Origin: Nonomuraea pusilla
GTDB taxonomy: Bacteria; Actinomycetota; Actinomycetes; Streptosporangiales; Streptosporangiaceae
Length of the DNA: 64,000 nt
Assembly: GCF_900109355.1 (NCBI RefSeq)
Contig: NZ_FOBF01000018.1
Span: 62,001 to 126,000 of the forward strand
Direction: 5' to 3'
The first letter of the stretch is position 1. Every line of letters starts with the position of its first letter. The notes beneath the pieces were generated by a model, which made no database searches, had not been told where the DNA came from, and saw only the letters and a list, made by a program, of their open reading frames with translations. Below are positions 41,510 to 50,881 of this stretch, one piece after another. The translations under genes were made by a program, and so were the position numbers.

Positions 41510-42534
41510 TAGGAGTCTAGAGCCTGGAAACGGACGGGCCCGGCACCGGAGACGCGCCTGACGTGGCCGCGGACCTCCAGCGTGCGCAGGTGCGCGGCGG
41601 CCTCCCCGGCGGCCATGCCGCGCGGCACGGCCGACAGGTCGGCCCAGGGGCGGTTCCAGGTCATCATCGCGGCGACCTCCCAGATGGTGAGCGGTTGCGC
41701 CCGCTCGGCCAGGAGGATGCGCAGCCGCGCGAGCTTCTCCTCGTGATGGTGGCGGATCTCGGCCGCGCGCGCCGCCGCATTCGGGAACATCCACTCGTGT
41801 GCGGGCAGCGCGTCGAGGGGGCCCAGCTCGCCGACCCGGTCGAGGGAGCCGAGGAAGTCGCCCAGCGGATCGACGTCGTCCCTGTCGTACGGGTAGATGC
41901 CGATGTGCGGGGTGATGCCGGGCAGGACGTGATCACCCGTGAACAGCCGGCCGGCGTCCTCCAGGTGCAGGCAGATGTGCCCGGGGGTGTGGCCGGGGGT
42001 GTGCACGGCGCGCAGCACGCGCCCCGGGAGGTCCACCAGGTCGCCGTCGCGCAGTTCGCGGTCGGGCGCGGCGGGCGGCGCCGGACGCTCGCCGGTCGCC
42101 CGCGCCACGTCGTCCGGGCCCGCCCCGGCCCTGCGCAGCATCTCGGCCTGCAGGTCCGCCTGCCCGCCGCCCAGCTCCCGCATCAGCCTGACCAGCGCCG
42201 CGTCGGCCTCGTGCATGGCGATCCAGGCGCCCGACTCCTCCCTGACCCGCCCGGCGAGCCCCGCGTGGTCGGGGTGGAAGTGCGTGACCACCACGCCGCG
42301 CACCGCCGCCACGTCGAACCCCAGCGCCGACAGGCCGCCGCCGAGCGCCTCCCAGGCGTCGGGATGGTTCCACCCGGCGTCCACCAGCACCGGCCCGCCC
42401 GGCGACTCGATCGCGTACACGAGGGTGTAGCCGAGCGGGTTGCCGGGGATCGGCACGGGGACGCTCCACACCCCGCCGCCGGCGTCGCGCGGCCGCTGCT
42501 GCGCGTACGGCGCCCGCCCGGTCCTCGCCGTCAC
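41509..42534 (-). CDS. MBL-fold metallo-hydrolase co-transcribed with fadA5
   Basis: 341 residues, a paralogue of the protein at 6414 with the same LACTB2-like layout. THFHPDHAG (about 82-90), HTPGHTPGH (near 180), FTGDHVLPG (near 202) and PAHEWMFP supply metal ligands; the C-terminal winged-helix part has WEVAAMMTWNRPW. GTG start overlaps the fadA5 stop (GTGA), so it sits in a KstR-controlled operon. A thioester or lactone hydrolase acting on steroid side-chain or ring intermediates is a reasonable inference, but no mycobacterial counterpart in the igr locus is known to me. Confidence 0.88.
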   Translation of the reverse strand: MTARTGRAPYAQQRPRDAGGGVWSVPVPIPGNPLGYTLVYAIESPGGPVLVDAGWNHPDAWEALGGGLSALGFDVAAVRGVVVTHFHPDHAGLAGRVREESGAWIAMHEADAALVRLMRELGGGQADLQAEMLRRAGAGPDDVARATGERPAPPAAPDRELRDGDLVDLPGRVLRAVHTPGHTPGHICLHLEDAGRLFTGDHVLPGITPHIGIYPYDRDDVDPLGDFLGSLDRVGELGPLDALPAHEWMFPNAAARAAEIRHHHEEKLARLRILLAERAQPLTIWEVAAMMTWNRPWADLSAVPRGMAAGEAAAHLRTLEVRGHVRRVSGAGPVRFQALDS

Positions 42535-43646
42535 GCGACGCGTTCCAGGATCGTCGCCGTGGCGAGCGCCCCGCCCGCGCACATCGTCACGAGGGCGGTC
42601 GTCCCGCCGGAGCGTTCGAGCTCGTGCAGGGCCGTCGTGAGGAGCCGTGCGCCCGTCGCGCCCACCGGGTGGCCGAGCGCGATGGCGCCGCCGTTGACGT
42701 TCACCCGGTCCATGTCGGGCCCGTGGACGCTCGCCCACGACAGCACGACCGACGCGAATGCCTCGTTCACCTCGAACAGGTCGATGTCGCCGATCGTCAT
42801 GCCGGCCGCCGCGAGGACCTTCGCCGTCGCGTCCACCGGCCCGTCCAGGTGGTAGTACGGTTCGGAGCCGACGAGCGCCTGCGCGAGGATCCGCGCGCGG
42901 GGGCGCAGGCCGAGCGCGCGGGCCGTCTCCTCGCCCGCCACGAGCACGGCCGCGGCGCCGTCGGAGATCTGCGACGACGTGCCCGCCGTGTGCAGGCCGC
43001 CCTCGACCACCGGTTTGAGCGCGGCGAGCCCTTCGGCCGTGGTCTCGCGCAGCCCCTGGTCGGTGCGTACCTCGCCGACCGGGACGATCTCCCTGTCGAA
43101 CCGGCCCTCGGCCCACGCCCGCGCCGCGAGCCGCTGCGACCGCGCGCCGAACCAGTCGAGCCGCTCCCTGGTGAGCCCGCGCCGCGCCGCGATGCGCTCG
43201 GCGGCGGTGAACTGGTCGGGCAGGTCGATGGCCCAGTCGTCGGGCCTGGGGTCGGCGGGCAGCACGTTGCTGCCGAGCGGCGCGCGGCTCATCATCTCGA
43301 CGCCGCAGCCGACGCCCACGTCGATCACGCCCGCCCTGATCATCGCCGCCGCCAGGTGCACCGCCTGCTGGGAGGAGCCGCACTGCGCGTCGATGGTGGT
43401 GACCCCCGTGCGGTACGGCAGCCCCGCGTACAGCCAGGCGTGCCGCCCGACATGACCGCCCTGCTCGCCCGCCTGCGTGACGCACCCGGCGAACACCTGC
43501 CCGATCGCGCCCGGATCGACGCCCGACCGCTCGACCAGCCCGTTCAGCGCCGTGGCGAGGACCTGCTGCGGCTTCAGGCCGGACAGGTGGCCGGCCCGCT
43601 TGCCGATGGGGGTGCGGACGGCCTCGACGATCACCGGTGTGCCCAC
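42531..43646 (-). CDS. fadA5: Steroid 3-ketoacyl-CoA thiolase
   Basis: 371-residue thiolase that closely matches the mycobacterial FadA5 as I know it: VIVEAVRTPIGKR (5-17), nucleophilic Cys in DAQCGSSQQAVHLAAA (near 92), GSEPYYHLDGPV (about 257-268), NEAFASVVLSWA, GGAIALGHPVG (His near 325) and CAGGALATA (Cys near 357). FadA5 cleaves 3-keto-4-pregnene-type acyl-CoA to shorten the cholesterol side chain. GTG start with GGAGG five bases upstream. A KstR operator lies 32 bases upstream, inside the 3' end of sigG. Downstream MBL gene overlaps. Confidence 0.92.
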   Translation of the reverse strand: MGTPVIVEAVRTPIGKRAGHLSGLKPQQVLATALNGLVERSGVDPGAIGQVFAGCVTQAGEQGGHVGRHAWLYAGLPYRTGVTTIDAQCGSSQQAVHLAAAMIRAGVIDVGVGCGVEMMSRAPLGSNVLPADPRPDDWAIDLPDQFTAAERIAARRGLTRERLDWFGARSQRLAARAWAEGRFDREIVPVGEVRTDQGLRETTAEGLAALKPVVEGGLHTAGTSSQISDGAAAVLVAGEETARALGLRPRARILAQALVGSEPYYHLDGPVDATAKVLAAAGMTIGDIDLFEVNEAFASVVLSWASVHGPDMDRVNVNGGAIALGHPVGATGARLLTTALHELERSGGTTALVTMCAGGALATATILERVA

Positions 43647-43677
43647 GTCGCCTCCAGAAGGATGCTCTGGGGGCGAC

Positions 43678-43688
43678 TGTAACCGGTT

Positions 43689-43691
<3 letters not shown>
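43678..43691. promoter_or_regulatory. KstR-type operator (exact consensus match) upstream of fadA5
   Basis: TGTAACCGGTTCTA matches TnnAACnnGTTnnA. The last three bases overlap the stop codon region of the SigG-like gene at 43689. Confidence 0.8.
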
Positions 43692-44678
<987 letters not shown>

Positions 44679-44748
44679 CCCACCTGTATACCGACCCCCA
44701 CCGACAAAACCACCCCACCCGCACCCCGGCGCGGGTGAGGAGGCGGTG

Positions 44749-45348
44749 TCAGCGGATGTCGCGCAGCAGGCGGTCGGAGGCGATCTCGATGCGCCGCTGC
44801 ACCTGCTCGTACGTGCGCCGCCCCCGCAGCATCTCCAGCAGCTCCTGCACCCACACGCTGGACAGCGAGCCCGCGAGCGCGAGCTGCTCCTCGGTGGCCT
44901 CGTCGAAGGCGAGCCCGTCGGCGGCGACCCGCAGCAGCAGGCCCGTCATGCGGTCGCCGAACGGGGTCTCGACCTCGGCCAGGATCAGCGACCTGATGAG
45001 CGCGTCGGCCAGCTCGGGCTCGCGCATGAGCCCGCGCGTGGCGCGCATGAGGACGTCGACCGCGCGCCCCGAGGGCGTGGCCGCGCCGGGCGGCCTGCGC
45101 TCGATGCTGCTCTCCAGGAGATCGATCTCCTCGCCGACCACGGCCACGACGAGGTCCATCTTGGACGGGAAGTAGCGGTAGAGCGTTCCGAGCGCGACGC
45201 CCGCGCGCTCGGCGACCGTGCGCATCTGCATGGCCTCGACGCCGCCGCGCGAGGCGAGGGCGGCGGCGGCCTGGACGATGCGCTTGCGGCGCTGGTGCTG
45301 GCTGCGTGTGCGGACGCTGCTCCCGCCAGCCGGGGGGTGGCTCTCCAT
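44749..45348 (-). CDS. kstR: TetR-family repressor, KstR homologue
   Basis: 199 residues. The N-terminal HTH (about 18-75) reads QRRKRIVQAAAALASRGGV then AMQMRTVAERAGVALGTLYRYFPSKMDLV, essentially the mycobacterial KstR DNA-binding domain. The ligand domain follows with LMREPELADALIRSL and a WVQELLEMLRGRRTYEQV C-terminus. KstR represses cholesterol catabolism genes and is released by a 3-oxo-steroid acyl-CoA. ATG at 45348 is chosen for GGAGG five bases upstream over an ATG at 45402. Autoregulation is suggested by the core match at 45403. Boxes for it surround cyp125, fadA5, fadD17 and the ADH operon. Confidence 0.88.
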   Translation of the reverse strand: MESHPPAGGSSVRTRSQHQRRKRIVQAAAALASRGGVEAMQMRTVAERAGVALGTLYRYFPSKMDLVVAVVGEEIDLLESSIERRPPGAATPSGRAVDVLMRATRGLMREPELADALIRSLILAEVETPFGDRMTGLLLRVAADGLAFDEATEEQLALAGSLSSVWVQELLEMLRGRRTYEQVQRRIEIASDRLLRDIR

Positions 45349-45402
45349 GGGCGCCTCCGTGTCGCTGGAGGGCACGGCGGTGGCCGCGTGCGGGGTGCGC
45401 AT

Positions 45403-45416
45403 GAGAACACGTTATC
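45403..45416. promoter_or_regulatory. KstR-type half-consensus site upstream of kstR
   Basis: GAGAACACGTTATC keeps the full AACnnGTT core but has G and C at the outer T and A positions. 55 bases upstream of kstR. Confidence 0.5.
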
Positions 45417-45436
45417 TGATTTCGTCGCGGCGCGAC

Positions 45437-45456
45437 TTGTTACTCGCGAGTCACAA
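45437..45456. promoter_or_regulatory. 20-bp near-palindrome of a third kind in the kstR/fadD17 gap
   Basis: TTGTTACTCGCGAGTCACAA is palindromic except for one pair, with the perfect core ACTCGCGAGT. It is unlike KstR or KstR2 sites and implies a further TetR-type regulator for this divergent promoter. Confidence 0.55.
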
Positions 45457-45537
45457 AGCCTGCCTCATTGGCGCATGTCCAAGGCGTTACCGGGATTTAT
45501 CCCCCGCGTTCGACGGGGGATTCCTATGGACAGAACT

Positions 45538-45551
45538 TAGAATCTGTTCTA
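45538..45551. promoter_or_regulatory. KstR-type operator (one mismatch) upstream of fadD17
   Basis: TAGAATCTGTTCTA fits TnnAACnnGTTnnA except T for C at one fixed position. 39 bases before the fadD17 start. Confidence 0.7.
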
Positions 45552-45567
45552 CTTTGCCATTCTGTTG

Positions 45568-45581
45568 AGCGAGCGCTTGGT
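45568..45581. promoter_or_regulatory. KstR2-type operator (one mismatch) upstream of fadD17
   Basis: AGCGAGCGCTTGGT fits AnCAAGnnCTTGnT except G for A at one fixed position; it lies nine bases before the ATG, gene-proximal to the KstR-type box, as at cyp125. Confidence 0.5.
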
Positions 45582-45590
45582 GGAGGTGGG

Positions 45591-47252
45591 ATGACGGCGG
45601 AGACGCTGGCCGCCCTGCTCCTCGCGCGGGCCGAGGACGACCGTCCGGGCCTGCGCTTCGAGGGCGGGACCCGGTCGTGGCGCGAACACGTCGCCGCCTG
45701 CCGCTCGACGGCCGCGGCCCTGGACGCCCTCGCCGAGGAACCAGACCTCCGCCCGGCGCCGGCGGGCCCGCCGTCCGCGCCCGGCGGCGCGCTGCACGTC
45801 GGGGTGCTCGCCGAGAACGTTCCCGAGCTGCTGGTTCTCATCGGGGCCGCCGCTCTGACCGGGCACGTCGTCGTCGCGCTCAACCCCACCAGGGCGCCGG
45901 ACGAGCTGATCAGAGACGCCGCCGCCACGGACGTCGCGCTCCTGCTGGGGGACGGGCCGTACGAGGGGCGGGCCCGCGCCGTGGCCGAGGCGCTGGGCGT
46001 CCGCTCGCTGCCGCTGGCGGAACTCGCGGCCCAGGCGACGGCCCCGCCCCTGGAGCCGCCGGCGACGGCTGAGCCTGGTGGGCTGGTGATGCTGATCTTC
46101 ACGTCCGGTACGTCCGGGCGGCCCAGGGCCGTGCGCGTGACGCAGCGCAAGCTCGCGGTCCCCGGCCTGACGCTCGGACGCCTGCTCACCCCCGCCGACG
46201 CCGTCTACTGCGCGATGCCCCTGTTCCACTCGGGCGCCCTCATGGCCGCGTACGCCCCGGCCGTCGCGTCGGGCGCGACGCTGGTGCTGCGCAGGAGGTT
46301 CTCGGCCTCCCGGCTGCTGCCCGACGTCAGGGAGCACGGCTGCACGTACCTCCACTACGTCGGCAAGGCCCTGTCGTACGTGCTGGCCACGCCTGAGCGC
46401 CCCGACGACGCCGACAACCCGCTGCGTGTCGCCTTCGGCAACGAGGGCGGCGCGGTGGCGACCAGGAGGTTCGGGGAGCGCTTCGGCTGCCGGGTGATCG
46501 ACGCCTTCGGCTCCACCGAGACGGCCGTCTCGCTCGACCCCGACCCTTCGGGCCCGCCCGGGTCGCTCGGCAGGCTCCCCCCGGGCGTCCTGATCCTCGA
46601 CCCGGCCACCGGGCGCCGCTGCCCGCCCGCCAGGATCGAGCACGGCCGCCTGCTCAACCCCGACGAGGCGGTCGGCGAGCTGGTGAACACCGCCGGGCTC
46701 GGCCTGTTCGACGGCTACTACAACGACCCCGAGGCGGAGGCCGAACGGGTCAGGGACGGCGCGTTCTGGTCGGGCGACCTGGCGTACGCCGACGCCGGCG
46801 GCCACGTCTACTTCGCCGGGCGCGGCACCGAGCGGCTGCGCGTGGACGGCGAGAACCTGGCCGTCGCCCCGATCGAGGCCGCGCTGCGCGAGTTCCCCGG
46901 CGTCGTCGAGGCGGCGGTGTACCCGGTGCCGGACGAGGCGGCCGGAGACCAGGTCATGGCGGCGCTCGTGCTCGACCGCCCCTTCGACCCCGGCGCGTAC
47001 GCCGCCTTCCTCGCCTCGCGCGGCGACCTGGGCCCCAAGGCGCTGCCGCGCTACGTCCGCGTGGCCGGGCGGCTGCCCACGACGCCGTCCCACAAGGTCG
47101 TGAAGAGGGTCCTCGCCAGGGAGGCGTGGCGCACCTCCGACCCGGTGTGGTGGCGCACGCCCGCCGGGCTGCGCCCCCTGACCGCCACGGACGTCATGGC
47201 CATCGAGGACGGCTTCGAGCGGCACGGCAGGCGACACCTCCTGGAGGACTGA
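45591..47252 (+). CDS. fadD17: Acyl-CoA synthetase, FadD17-type (steroid side chain)
   Basis: 553 residues in the ANL family: LIFTSGTSGRP (about 166-176), YVGKALSYVLATPE (about 257-270), FGSTETAV (near 307) and YFAGRGTERLRVDGENLA (about 408-425). The last Lys-containing segment is TPSHKVVKR (near 508). It agrees in sequence and context with mycobacterial FadD17, which activates C24-type steroid acids. ATG with GGAGG five bases upstream. First gene of a six-gene operon with overlapping stops (fadD17, chsE1, chsE2, chsH2, chsH1, ltp2). Promoter carries KstR- and KstR2-type sites. Confidence 0.9.
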   Translation: MTAETLAALLLARAEDDRPGLRFEGGTRSWREHVAACRSTAAALDALAEEPDLRPAPAGPPSAPGGALHVGVLAENVPELLVLIGAAALTGHVVVALNPTRAPDELIRDAAATDVALLLGDGPYEGRARAVAEALGVRSLPLAELAAQATAPPLEPPATAEPGGLVMLIFTSGTSGRPRAVRVTQRKLAVPGLTLGRLLTPADAVYCAMPLFHSGALMAAYAPAVASGATLVLRRRFSASRLLPDVREHGCTYLHYVGKALSYVLATPERPDDADNPLRVAFGNEGGAVATRRFGERFGCRVIDAFGSTETAVSLDPDPSGPPGSLGRLPPGVLILDPATGRRCPPARIEHGRLLNPDEAVGELVNTAGLGLFDGYYNDPEAEAERVRDGAFWSGDLAYADAGGHVYFAGRGTERLRVDGENLAVAPIEAALREFPGVVEAAVYPVPDEAAGDQVMAALVLDRPFDPGAYAAFLASRGDLGPKALPRYVRVAGRLPTTPSHKVVKRVLAREAWRTSDPVWWRTPAGLRPLTATDVMAIEDGFERHGRRHLLED

Positions 47253-48355
47253 TGGACTTCAACCTGGACGAGACCCAGCAGGACCTGCGGAAACTCGCCG
47301 CCGAGATCCTGGACAGGACGGCGGGGGGCGACGACGCCGAGGACGCGCTGCGCCGGGCGGGGCTGCTCGGCGTGTGCGTACCGGAGGAGGCGGGCGGCGC
47401 GGGGCTGGGGCCAGTGGAGCTGGCCGTCGTGCTGCGGGAGGTCGGGGCGCGGGCCGCGGCGGTGCCCGCGCTGCCGGTGCTCGCGGGCACGCTGGTGCTG
47501 GCCAGGCACGGCACGCCGGAGCAGGCCGCCGTGGACGGGCCGGTCACGCTCGCGCTGCGCGAGCCCGGCCGCGACCTCGCCGACCCGCCCCTGACGACCG
47601 CGACGCCGTCGGGCGACGGCTGGCTCCTGACCGGCCGCAAGACGTCCGTGCCCCTTCCCGGCGGCGGGCGGGACGCCGGTCGCGTGACGTCCGTGCCCCT
47701 TCCCGGTGGCGGACGGGAGGCCGGTCGCGTGACGTCCGTGCCCCTTCCCGGTGGTGAGGCGTCCGCGTCCCCGCCGCGTGGCGTGGCCGCGCTGGTCAGC
47801 GCCGACGCGGGGCTGTTCCTGGTGCGGGAGCCGCCCATGGCGCGTGAGCACGCCTCCACCGGGGAACCCCTCGCCACGCTGACGCTGGACGCCTTCCCCG
47901 CCGAACGCGTCGCGGGCCCCGAGGCGGTCACCGCCGCCCGGCAGGTCTACACGGCGGCCGTCGCCGCCCAGGCCGCGGGCGTCCTCGCCGGCGCGCTCAA
48001 GCTCACCACCGACCACGTCAGGACGCGCAGGCAGTTCGGCCGCGCCCTGGCCGAGTTCCAGGCCGTGACCATGCAGATCGCCGACGTCTACATCGCCGGG
48101 CGGGCGCTCGACGTCGCCCTGTGGTCGGCGGCCTGGCGGCTGGGCGAGGGGCTGCCGGCCGAGGAGGACCTCGCGCTGGCCGCGTACCACGCCTGCCGGG
48201 CGTGGGAGGCCGTCCACACCTGCCAGCACCTGCACGGCGGCCTCGGGCTCGACGTGACGTACCCGCTGCACCGCCACTTCGCCCAGGCCAAGCACCTGTC
48301 TCACCTGCTCGGCGGCGCCGACGCCCAGCTCGACCTGATCGGAGCGCTCGTCTGA
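47252..48355 (+). CDS. chsE1: Acyl-CoA dehydrogenase subunit, ChsE1/FadE28-type, with a 15-residue repeat insert
   Basis: 367 residues. MDFNLDETQQDLRKL opens as in the family. The C-terminal helical domain has TRRQFGRALAEFQAV (about 255-269) and CQHLHGGLGLDVTYPLHRHF (about 330-349), which matches FadE28 closely. ChsE1 pairs with ChsE2 in an alpha2beta2 dehydrogenase for the C3 propanoyl side chain. In the middle beta domain (about 131-168) the motif TSVPLPGGGR-x-AGRV is present almost three times in tandem, where a single LTGRKTSVP is expected. Overlaps fadD17 stop and chsE2 start. Whether the repeat affects FAD or substrate binding is unknown. Confidence 0.88.
   Translation: MDFNLDETQQDLRKLAAEILDRTAGGDDAEDALRRAGLLGVCVPEEAGGAGLGPVELAVVLREVGARAAAVPALPVLAGTLVLARHGTPEQAAVDGPVTLALREPGRDLADPPLTTATPSGDGWLLTGRKTSVPLPGGGRDAGRVTSVPLPGGGREAGRVTSVPLPGGEASASPPRGVAALVSADAGLFLVREPPMAREHASTGEPLATLTLDAFPAERVAGPEAVTAARQVYTAAVAAQAAGVLAGALKLTTDHVRTRRQFGRALAEFQAVTMQIADVYIAGRALDVALWSAAWRLGEGLPAEEDLALAAYHACRAWEAVHTCQHLHGGLGLDVTYPLHRHFAQAKHLSHLLGGADAQLDLIGALV
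47641..47760. repeat. 45-bp tandem repeat inside chsE1
   Basis: Units at 47641, 47686 and a partial third at 47731, beginning GACGTCCGTGCCCCTTCCCG. The period of 15 codons keeps the frame. Confidence 0.95.
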
Positions 48356-49509
48356 TGCTGATCGACCTGACCCCGGCCCAGCGCAGGCTCCGGGACGAGC
48401 TGCGCGAGTACTTCCGCGCCTGCCTCACCGACGAGGACCGCAGGAAGATCGCCGACGATCCGTTCGGCGAGGCGTACATGGAGCACTGCAGGCGGCTCGG
48501 CCGCGACGGCAAGCTCGGGCTCGGCTGGCCCGAGGAGTACGGCGGAGGCGGCCACGGCCCGCTGGAGCAGCAGATCTTCGCCAACGAGATCGCGCGGGCC
48601 GGGGTGCCGTACCCGATCATCACCGTGCAGACCGTCGGCCCCACCCTCATGCAGTACGGCACGCAGGAGCAGAAGGACTTCTTCCTCCCGCGCATCCTGG
48701 CCGGGGAGTGCCACTTCGCGATCGGCTACAGCGAGCCGGAGGCGGGCACGGACCTCGCGGCGCTGCGCACCACGGCCGTGCTGGACGGCGACCACTACGT
48801 GGTGAACGGCCAGAAGATCTTCACCAGCGGCGCGCACCACGCGCAGTACATCTGGCTGGCCGCCCGGACGAACCCGGAGGCGAAACGGCACAAGGGCATC
48901 ACCATGATGATCGTCTCCACCGCTGATCCCGGGTTCTCCTGGACGCCGATCGTCACGATGGACGGCAGGCACCACACCAACGCCACCTACTACAGCGACG
49001 TCAGGGTGCCGGCGGACATGGTGGTGGGGGAGGTGGACAAGGGCTGGGACCTCATCGTCAACCAGCTCAACCACGAGCGCGTCACGCTCGGCCCGGCCGG
49101 GAACCTCGGCCAGACCTACGACCGCTTCCTCGCCTGGGCGCGGCGCGCGGGGCTGGCGGGGCATCCGGACGTCCGCAGGGCGCTGGGGGCGGTGCGGGCC
49201 GCGTTCCGTACGAACGAGCTGCTCAACTGGCAGGTCGCCGCGAACATGGACCTCGGCTGGCTGGGCGCCCCCGACGCGTCCGCGACCAAGATCTACGGCT
49301 CGGAGCGGATGCAGGAGACCGGGCGGCTGGTCTGCTCGGTCCTGTCCAGGTACGGCGACCCGTCCGACCCGGAGACGGCCGAGCTGATGGAGCGCATGGA
49401 CCACGCCGTGAAGGGCGCGGTGGTGCTGACGTTCGGCGGCGGCGTCAACGAGGTGCAGCGCGAGCTGATCGCCATGCTCGGGCTCGGCCTGCCGAGGCCG
49501 CCCCGATGA
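48355..49509 (+). CDS. chsE2: Acyl-CoA dehydrogenase subunit, ChsE2/FadE29-type
   Basis: 384 residues, matching FadE29 very well: LIDLTPAQRRLRDELREYF (2-20), GLGWPEEYGG (near 58), HFAIGYSEPEAGTDLAALRT (about 119-138), FTSGAHHAQYIWLA, NQLNHERVTLGP, FGGGVNEVQRELIA at the C-terminus. Partner of ChsE1 for dehydrogenation of the steroid 3-carbon side-chain CoA ester. TGATG overlap with chsE1 and ATGA overlap with chsH2. Flavoprotein, cytosolic. Confidence 0.93.
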   Translation: MLIDLTPAQRRLRDELREYFRACLTDEDRRKIADDPFGEAYMEHCRRLGRDGKLGLGWPEEYGGGGHGPLEQQIFANEIARAGVPYPIITVQTVGPTLMQYGTQEQKDFFLPRILAGECHFAIGYSEPEAGTDLAALRTTAVLDGDHYVVNGQKIFTSGAHHAQYIWLAARTNPEAKRHKGITMMIVSTADPGFSWTPIVTMDGRHHTNATYYSDVRVPADMVVGEVDKGWDLIVNQLNHERVTLGPAGNLGQTYDRFLAWARRAGLAGHPDVRRALGAVRAAFRTNELLNWQVAANMDLGWLGAPDASATKIYGSERMQETGRLVCSVLSRYGDPSDPETAELMERMDHAVKGAVVLTFGGGVNEVQRELIAMLGLGLPRPPR

Positions 49510-50450
49510 CCGCCGGGGAGCCCCGGGAGGGCGGGCTGCCCGGCGAGCGGGAGCTGCGCGAGCTGGCCGCCAAGCAGGCGGCGCTGGGGGAGATCCGGGG
49601 GACGCCCGCGGCCGACCCGGTCAACGCACCCATGATCAGGCACTGGCTCGACGCGATGGGCGACGAGAACCCCGTCTACCTGGACGAGGGCCTCGCGCCG
49701 CCCGCGATGGCGCAGGTCTGGACGATGCCGGGCGTGCGAAGGCGGGCCGGTGACCCCTCGCCGGTGGACGACGTGCTCGCCGCCCTCGACGCCGGCGGGT
49801 ACACGGGCGTGGTGGCGACGAACTGCCGCCAGACCTACCACCGCTACGCCAGGGTCGGGGAGCGGCTGACGCCCGCCACGAGGTTCACGTCGCTCGCGGG
49901 CCCCAAGCGCACGGCGCTCGGCGAGGGGTACTTCGCCACCTGGGACGTCACCTGGTACGCCGAGACCGGCGAGGCGGTGGCCGAGATGATGTTCCGCGTG
50001 CTCAAGTTCCGCCCCCCGAGGAACCAGGAGCAGCCCCAGACCGTGGAGCCGTACCCGTTGCGGCCGGCGGTCAGCCCCGACACCGCGTTCTTCTGGGAGG
50101 GCGTGCGGCGCGGCGAGCTGCGCGTCCAGAGCTGCGGCGACTGCGGCGAACTGCGCCACCCGCCCGGCCCCATGTGCCCGCGCTGCCGCTCGGGCAACCG
50201 CTCGTACGCGGTGGCGTCGGGCGAGGGCGTCGTCCACAGCTACGTCGTCCACCATCACCCGCCGGTGCCGGGTCTCCGCCCGCCGTTCGCGGTGGCCCTC
50301 GTGGAGCTGCCGGAGGGCGTCAGGATCGTCGGCGGCGTCGTGGACTGCCCGCCGGGCGACGTGACGGTGGGCATGCCGGTGCGGGTGACCTTCCGCCGGA
50401 TGGACGACGAGCTGACCCTGCCCCTGTGGAAGCCGAAGGAGCGACGATGA
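49506..50450 (+). CDS. chsH2: Steroid enoyl-CoA hydratase subunit ChsH2 (MaoC-like plus DUF35 zinc/OB domain)
   Basis: 314 residues. The N-terminal MaoC-like domain (about 20-170) has DPVNAPMIRHWLDAMGDENPVYLDE and NCRQTYHRYARVGERL. The C-terminal DUF35 part (about 195-310) has AFFWEGVRRGELRVQSCGDC in which a CxxC...CxxC zinc ribbon is complete, and an OB fold with GVVHSYVVHHHPPVPG. In mycobacteria the DUF35 part holds Ltp2. The ribbon Cys quartet is intact here, whereas the mycobacterial protein as I recall it lacks it. Overlaps both neighbours. Confidence 0.92.
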   Translation: MTAGEPREGGLPGERELRELAAKQAALGEIRGTPAADPVNAPMIRHWLDAMGDENPVYLDEGLAPPAMAQVWTMPGVRRRAGDPSPVDDVLAALDAGGYTGVVATNCRQTYHRYARVGERLTPATRFTSLAGPKRTALGEGYFATWDVTWYAETGEAVAEMMFRVLKFRPPRNQEQPQTVEPYPLRPAVSPDTAFFWEGVRRGELRVQSCGDCGELRHPPGPMCPRCRSGNRSYAVASGEGVVHSYVVHHHPPVPGLRPPFAVALVELPEGVRIVGGVVDCPPGDVTVGMPVRVTFRRMDDELTLPLWKPKERR

Positions 50451-50881
50451 CGACCGCCGGCGAGCCCGCCCGCGACGAGGCCGAGGTGGGGGCCGAGCTG
50501 CCCGCCCTGTCGATCGACCTCACCCCCACCGTGGTGATCTCCACGGCGCTGGCCACGATGGACTTCACCCCGGTGCACCACGATCCCGCGCTGGCCCGCG
50601 CCCAGGGCTCGAAGGACGTCTTCCTCAACATCCTGACGACCATGGGCCTGGTGGAGCGGTACGTCACGGACTGGGCCGGGCCGGGGGCGGTGATCAGGGG
50701 CATCGACGTCAGGCTGGGCGTCCCCGCGTACGCGGGGGATCGGCTGACCTTCGCCGGCGCCGTCGCCGCCCGGGACGCGGGCGAGATCACCGTGGAGGTA
50801 CGCGGCCGGGTGAGCCTGGGCGACCACGCGACGGGCACGGTCACGCTGTCCCTCCCCCGGCGAGGGGAGGAGGGGCGGTGA
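50447..50881 (+). CDS. chsH1: Steroid enoyl-CoA hydratase subunit ChsH1 (MaoC-like)
   Basis: 144 residues with VVISTALATMDFTPVHHDP (about 29-47, hydratase-2 motif with catalytic Asp/His) and AQGSKDVFLNILTTMGLVERYVTDW (about 52-76), both nearly as in Rv3541c. With ChsH2 it hydrates the side-chain enoyl-CoA. ATG overlaps the chsH2 stop (ATGA); stop overlaps the ltp2 GTG. Confidence 0.93.
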   Translation: MTTAGEPARDEAEVGAELPALSIDLTPTVVISTALATMDFTPVHHDPALARAQGSKDVFLNILTTMGLVERYVTDWAGPGAVIRGIDVRLGVPAYAGDRLTFAGAVAARDAGEITVEVRGRVSLGDHATGTVTLSLPRRGEEGR

